Part shown: positions 14,302 through 17,202 of the stretch, in pieces
Layout: each line of letters begins with the position of its first letter
How positions within the stretch are numbered: position 1 is the first letter of the stretch
DNA from: CAG-791 sp002394525
GTDB lineage: Bacteria > Bacillota > Clostridia > Lachnospirales > Lachnospiraceae
Assembly: GCA_946536955.1 (NCBI GenBank)
Contig: CAMNFJ010000048.1
Span: forward strand, 1-17,202
DNA: 17,202 nucleotides
Direction: 5' to 3'
Notes under the pieces: model-generated
Databases searched by the model: none
Seen by the model: only the letters and a program-made list of their open reading frames with translations
What the model was told of the DNA's origin: nothing
Made by a program: the position numbers and the translations under genes

Positions 14302-15231
14302 CTATAGCAACTGCTGGATGGTTTTCATGAGCTTATCGACAAAAATGGGTTTTTCCGCAAAGGCGTTCATGCCTGAGGCCAGGGCCTCCCTGCGGTCGTT
14401 TTCATAGACGTTCGCGCTGACGGCTATGATGGGGATCGAGGCCTTGCGGGGATCGGCAAGCTGCCGGATCCGGCGGGTGGCCTCCAGTCCGTCCATCCGG
14501 GGCATCATGATGTCCATGAGGATCAGGTCGTAGTAATCGGAGGGCGCGGATTCGACCATGTCGACGCATGCCCGGCCGTCCTGTGCCAGATTGACCTCCG
14601 CGCCGGCCTGCCGGAGGATCTCCGCCGCGATCTCGCGGTTGACCATGATATCATCCGCGACCAGGATCCTTTTCCCCGCCAGCTCCTGGCCGGGAGGGTC
14701 TCCGGTGAGTCCTGTGACCTGTTCATCCAGGTATTCCCCCAGCTGGCTGACATTGACCGGATATTTTCCGGCCTTTCCCTCTGCGGGGTTCATCCCGGAA
14801 AAGCCCTGCCGGGGCTCCTGTCCGGCGACCTGCATGACGTGGTCGATAGACTGGAGCAGATATTCTCCGGAAACGCGGATGCTCTCGAGGTAGCGAAGAA
14901 GCAGCTTCTCATCCTCGCGGTGGTTTCTGGCCATATTCACACATCCGAGGATGATATGCAGCGGTGTCCGGATATCATGAGACATTTCAAAGATCTGAAG
15001 GAGTCTGGAGGAGCAGCCTTCCTCCGTGTTTTCATTTAAAAGGTCATCGACAGTGACGCCCAGCAGGTTGGCCAGCTTTGGAAATAGTGATATATCCGGG
15101 AAAGAAATATCCCGCTCCCACTTTGATACAGCTTTATCAGTAACACCCAGCTTGTGCGCGAGGGCAGCCTGGGTCATATGATTCTGGGTTCTGAGGGAGC
15201 GGATCAGGGATCCGAGTGTCTGTTTTTTCAT
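14302..15231 (-). CDS. XRE DNA-binding domain fused to a histidine-kinase DHp domain and a response-regulator receiver; no ATPase domain
   Basis: The 309-residue protein has an N-terminal XRE helix-turn-helix (about 5-66; MTQAALAHKLGVTDKAVSKWERD), then a two-helix DHp/HisKA-type hairpin (about 78-137) with phospho-acceptor H85 in MSHDIRTPLHIILG, a linker (138-185), and a receiver (187-309) with acidic pair D193/D194, phosphorylatable D240 in LILMDIMMPRMDG, S272 and K294. A HATPase catalytic domain is absent: the DHp hairpin passes through a 50-residue linker straight into the receiver. It therefore cannot autophosphorylate on its own, but could accept phosphate from another kinase and relay H85 to D240, controlling DNA binding. 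GGGAGGTGA is 6 nt before the ATG. It is divergent from the MATE exporter gene, a likely target. Confidence 0.88.
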   Translation of the reverse strand: MKKQTLGSLIRSLRTQNHMTQAALAHKLGVTDKAVSKWERDISFPDISLFPKLANLLGVTVDDLLNENTEEGCSSRLLQIFEMSHDIRTPLHIILGCVNMARNHREDEKLLLRYLESIRVSGEYLLQSIDHVMQVAGQEPRQGFSGMNPAEGKAGKYPVNVSQLGEYLDEQVTGLTGDPPGQELAGKRILVADDIMVNREIAAEILRQAGAEVNLAQDGRACVDMVESAPSDYYDLILMDIMMPRMDGLEATRRIRQLADPRKASIPIIAVSANVYENDRREALASGMNAFAEKPIFVDKLMKTIQQLL

Positions 15232-15312
15232 CTGTATTCACCTCCCAATAACAACATACCATGAGGATGTATTGGATTCAATCGACCTCTGGTTTACATG
15301 GAGAGCATATAA

Positions 15313-15402
15313 ATGAACAAGATGGACCTGTACGATAAGTACATGACCGGCATGTTCCGGTGTCAAAAAGTTCACGGCCCCGCAGGCTGTGGACCTGTCT
15401 GA
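15313..15402 (+). CDS. Possible 29-residue peptide upstream of the MATE gene
   Basis: An ATG with GGAGAG 7 nt upstream opens a 29-codon frame reading MNKMDLYDKYMTGMFRCQKV followed by HGPAGCGPV and TGA. It contains two cysteines and no obvious signal or membrane segment. It ends 91 nt before the MATE ATG and overlaps, on the other strand, the predicted promoter of the XRE-DHp-receiver gene. It could be a leader peptide, a small regulator, or chance. I do not recognise it. Confidence 0.35.
   Translation: MNKMDLYDKYMTGMFRCQKVHGPAGCGPV
15338..15366 (-). promoter_or_regulatory. Promoter candidate of the XRE-DHp-receiver gene with overlapping dyads
   Basis: A perfect TTGACA (15366-15361) and TGTACT (15343-15338) are 17 nt apart on the minus strand. 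The spacer holds two overlapping inverted repeats: ACATG-ACCGG-CATGT (15341-15355) and ACCGG-CATGTT-CCGGT (15346-15361). Dyads in a spacer are typical repressor sites, so autoregulation by the XRE domain is a reasonable guess. The 5' leader would be about 100 nt. Confidence 0.45.
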
Positions 15403-15493
15403 TTCCATAAAAAAGCATTTTCTTTTTCATGAATTCTGGCGTATACTGGACAGGCTAACATTTTATATTCTGCATACGGGAGTACAGACAACC

Positions 15494-16879
15494 ATGAAGC
15501 GTGTCGATTTTGGAAATGGAAAAACACTGTCAAATATCATTGCGACGGCCCTGCCCATGTTTGTGGCGCAGACCCTCAATCTTCTCTATAACATTGTGGA
15601 CAGGATCTATATCGCCAGGATCCCCGGAGTGGGGACGGCGGCCCTGGGTGCCGTGGGGCTCTGCTTTCCCATCGTCATCCTGATCACAGCCTTCACCAAT
15701 ATGTACGGGTCCGGCGGCGCCCCCCTGTTTTCAATCTCCCGCGGGGCCGGGGACCGGGAGGAGGCTGCAAAGATCCAGGATACCGCCTTCTTTCTCCTGA
15801 TCGCGACGGCCATTGTACTGACCATCGCCGGCGAGATCTTCGGCCGGCCGGTCCTCATCGCCTTCGGGGCTTCCGATAACGCTCTGGTCCATGCCCTGCC
15901 CTATCTGAGGATCTATCTGCTGGGCAATATCTTTTCCATGATCGCGACCGGCATGAACCCCTTTATCAATGCCCAGGGCTACTCCACCGTGGGCATGACG
16001 ACCGTCATCATCGGGGCCGTCACCAATATCATCCTGGATCCCGTCCTGATCTTCGTCTTCGGCATGGGCGTCCGCGGGGCCGCCATTGCCACCATCCTGT
16101 CCCAGGCTCTCTCGGCCCTCTTTGTCCTGCGCTTCCTGTTCGGCAAAAAGGTTGAGTACCGCCTCCATCTGCTGACCGTCCCCGAGATCCTGTCCTGCGG
16201 ACAGAGGGCCGGCAAGATCGTGGGCCTGGGCGCGGCCGCCTTCATCATGCAGCTGACCAACAGCGTGGTCTCCATCAGCTGCAACAATGTCCTGGCCCAT
16301 GTCGGCGGGGACCTCTATGTCTCCATCATGACCATCATCAACTCCGCCAGGCAGATGCTGGAGACGCCCCTCCTGTCGATCACCGAGGGCAGTTCCCCCA
16401 TCATGAGCTTCAACTACGGGGCAAAGCGCTACAAAAACGTCAAGGAGGCCGGCACGATCATGTTCCTCATGTCCCTGGGCTACGCCTCGGTCGTCTGGAT
16501 CCTCATCCGCCTCTTCCCCTCCTTTGTCATCGGGATCTTCAGCTCCGATCCGGCCATCATGGAGCCCGCCCTGCCTGCCTTCCACCTGTATTTTTCGACC
16601 TTTATCTTTATGGTCTTTCAGCATTGCGGACAGATCATCTTCAAGTCCCTGGGCAAAAAGAACCACGCCATCTTCTTCTCCCTCCTGCGCAAGGGCCTGA
16701 TCGTCGTTCCCCTGACCTACCTGCTGCCCTATGCCTTCGGCTGGGGGACCAACGGCGTCTTCGCGGCCGAGCCCATCTCCAACGTGGTCGGCGGCCTGGC
16801 CTGCTTCATCACCATGCTCCTGGTGGTTCTGCCTGAGCTTGACGGAAAGCCCAAAAAAGAATCCAAAAAAGATAAGTAA
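15494..16879 (+). CDS. MATE-family multidrug/toxin exporter
   Basis: The 461-residue protein has about 12 hydrophobic segments in two MATE halves. ALPMFVAQTLNLLYNIVDRI (near 18-37), then the GVGTAALGAVGLCFPI segment and NMYGSGGAPLFSISRGAGD are typical of the first half; the second half has the matching ITEGSSPIMSFNYGAKRY segment. MATE proteins export cationic compounds or metabolites using Na+ or H+ gradients; the substrate here is unknown. The ATG at 15494 (GGGAG 11 nt upstream) gives the normal length; an in-frame GTG at 15389 would add 35 residues not seen in the family. A possible -10 TATACT lies at 15442-15447, with a poor -35. The C-terminus is Lys-rich. Confidence 0.92.
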   Translation: MKRVDFGNGKTLSNIIATALPMFVAQTLNLLYNIVDRIYIARIPGVGTAALGAVGLCFPIVILITAFTNMYGSGGAPLFSISRGAGDREEAAKIQDTAFFLLIATAIVLTIAGEIFGRPVLIAFGASDNALVHALPYLRIYLLGNIFSMIATGMNPFINAQGYSTVGMTTVIIGAVTNIILDPVLIFVFGMGVRGAAIATILSQALSALFVLRFLFGKKVEYRLHLLTVPEILSCGQRAGKIVGLGAAAFIMQLTNSVVSISCNNVLAHVGGDLYVSIMTIINSARQMLETPLLSITEGSSPIMSFNYGAKRYKNVKEAGTIMFLMSLGYASVVWILIRLFPSFVIGIFSSDPAIMEPALPAFHLYFSTFIFMVFQHCGQIIFKSLGKKNHAIFFSLLRKGLIVVPLTYLLPYAFGWGTNGVFAAEPISNVVGGLACFITMLLVVLPELDGKPKKESKKDK

Positions 16880-16958
16880 ACCGCAGGGAGCCGGGCTCGT
16901 CCCCTGACCCGCCCGGCCCTGCCCGCTCTTCCCAATAACGAAGCTTCTCGACAATGAA

Positions 16959-16993
16959 AAAACACCGCAGGCAATTTCTGTCTGCGGTGTTTT
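16959..16993. terminator. Bidirectional terminator between MATE and the next minus-strand gene
   Basis: AAAACACCGCAG (16959-16970) pairs with CTGCGGTGTTTT (16982-16993), a 12-bp perfect stem with an 11-nt loop. U-runs follow on both strands. A further GC-rich imperfect hairpin directly after the MATE gene (16883-16896 with 16911-16922) has no U-run. Confidence 0.85.
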
Positions 16994-17001
16994 CTATCTG
17001 A

Positions 17002-17099
17002 GAATCCAATCTCTGGAATTCAATCTCCGGAATTCAATTTTTAAAATTCAATCTTTGGAATTTAATCCGTGAAAATGATCAGCTGTAAAAATGATCAGG
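17002..17099. repeat. Perfectly phased 14-bp tandem array (7 units) next to the last gene's stop codon
   Basis: Consecutive 14-mers: GAATCCAATCTCTG, GAATTCAATCTCCG, GAATTCAATTTTTA, AAATTCAATCTTTG, GAATTTAATCCGTG, AAAATGATCAGCTG, TAAAAATGATCAGG. The last two form a diverged sub-type. The array lies between the terminator (16993) and the stop codon at 17107-17109. Confidence 0.8.
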
Positions 17100-17106
17100 T
17101 CTCCTC

Positions 17107-17202
17107 TCAGCGGCTGCGGTTTTTGTTGAAATTGATCAGGCAGCCGGCCTTGACGATCTCGCGCTCGTTCTCGGTCATATCCTGGATGTAGAGGCCGATC
17201 TC
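17107..17202 (-). CDS. C-terminal fragment, possibly aconitate hydratase
   Basis: Only the last 31 codons are present, read from the window edge: EIGLYIQDMTENEREIVKAG followed by CLINFNKNRSR and TGA. The D-x-T-x4-R-x-I-x2-A-G-x-L-x-N pattern resembles the C-terminus of Clostridia-type single-chain aconitases (DLT..R..II.AGGLLNY). This is recalled similarity over ~20 residues, so the identification is tentative. Confidence 0.45.
   Translation of the reverse strand, partial: EIGLYIQDMTENEREIVKAGCLINFNKNRSR

Noticed and set aside
15389..15493. 35-codon N-terminal extension of the MATE protein from a GTG
   Set aside because: No SD and not family-like; the ATG at 15494 fits MATE length and the usual start of helix 1.
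15731..16954. A 407-codon open frame antisense to the MATE gene
   Set aside because: Same low-complexity Asp/Gly/Gln/His pattern; shadow of the MATE coding frame.

Overview
The window looks like a chromosomal segment of a fairly GC-rich anaerobic Firmicute, most likely a Lachnospiraceae-type Clostridium relative. The reasons are the order rplU-prp-rpmA-obgE-yhbY-nadD-yqeK-rsfS next to lexA, the Firmicutes-type L27 with a cleavable N-terminus and its dedicated Prp protease, the divergent lexA/yneA-like SOS pair, strong Shine-Dalgarno sites, and canonical sigma-A promoters. Species cannot be assigned from the sequence alone.

Layout. 1-419 (-): start of a small multidrug export-type membrane protein, cut by the window edge. 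647-1954 (-): a PLP-dependent aminotransferase. 2096-2280: a non-coding palindromic element. 2363-3712 (+): a variant ClC anion transporter. 3786-4433 (-) and 4812-5447 (+): a yneA-like division suppressor and LexA, divergent, with LexA-box candidates between them. 5726-11011 (-): a housekeeping block read rplU, prp, rpmA, (terminator), obgE, yhbY, nadD, yqeK, rsfS, covering ribosome assembly, ribosome silencing, NAD synthesis and Ap4A turnover, preceded by a ~250-nt structured rplU leader. 11081-13267 (-): an amino-acid permease fused to a GGDEF diguanylate cyclase. 13526-14143 (-): a flavoprotein with an Fe-S-type cysteine cluster. 14302-15231 (-): a regulator combining an XRE DNA-binding domain, a histidine-kinase DHp domain and a receiver, with no ATPase domain. 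15494-16879 (+): a MATE exporter, divergent from that regulator. 17107-17202 (-): the last 31 codons of what may be an aconitase.

Two themes stand out. First, two unusual signalling fusions (permease-GGDEF and XRE-DHp-receiver) lie close together, separated only by the flavoprotein gene; the second shares its upstream region with a MATE exporter and a possible 29-residue peptide. Second, five intergenic spaces carry different degenerate tandem repeats. Three have strict units of 7 or 14 bp (9402-9555, 13400-13525, 17002-17099) and two have looser ~13-bp units (4479-4581, 5607-5722). In three cases the array sits exactly between a stop codon and the factor-independent terminator of that gene. 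No function is known to me for these arrays.

No tRNA, rRNA, CRISPR array, transposase or phage gene was seen. Functions were assigned by reading motifs; no database search was run.
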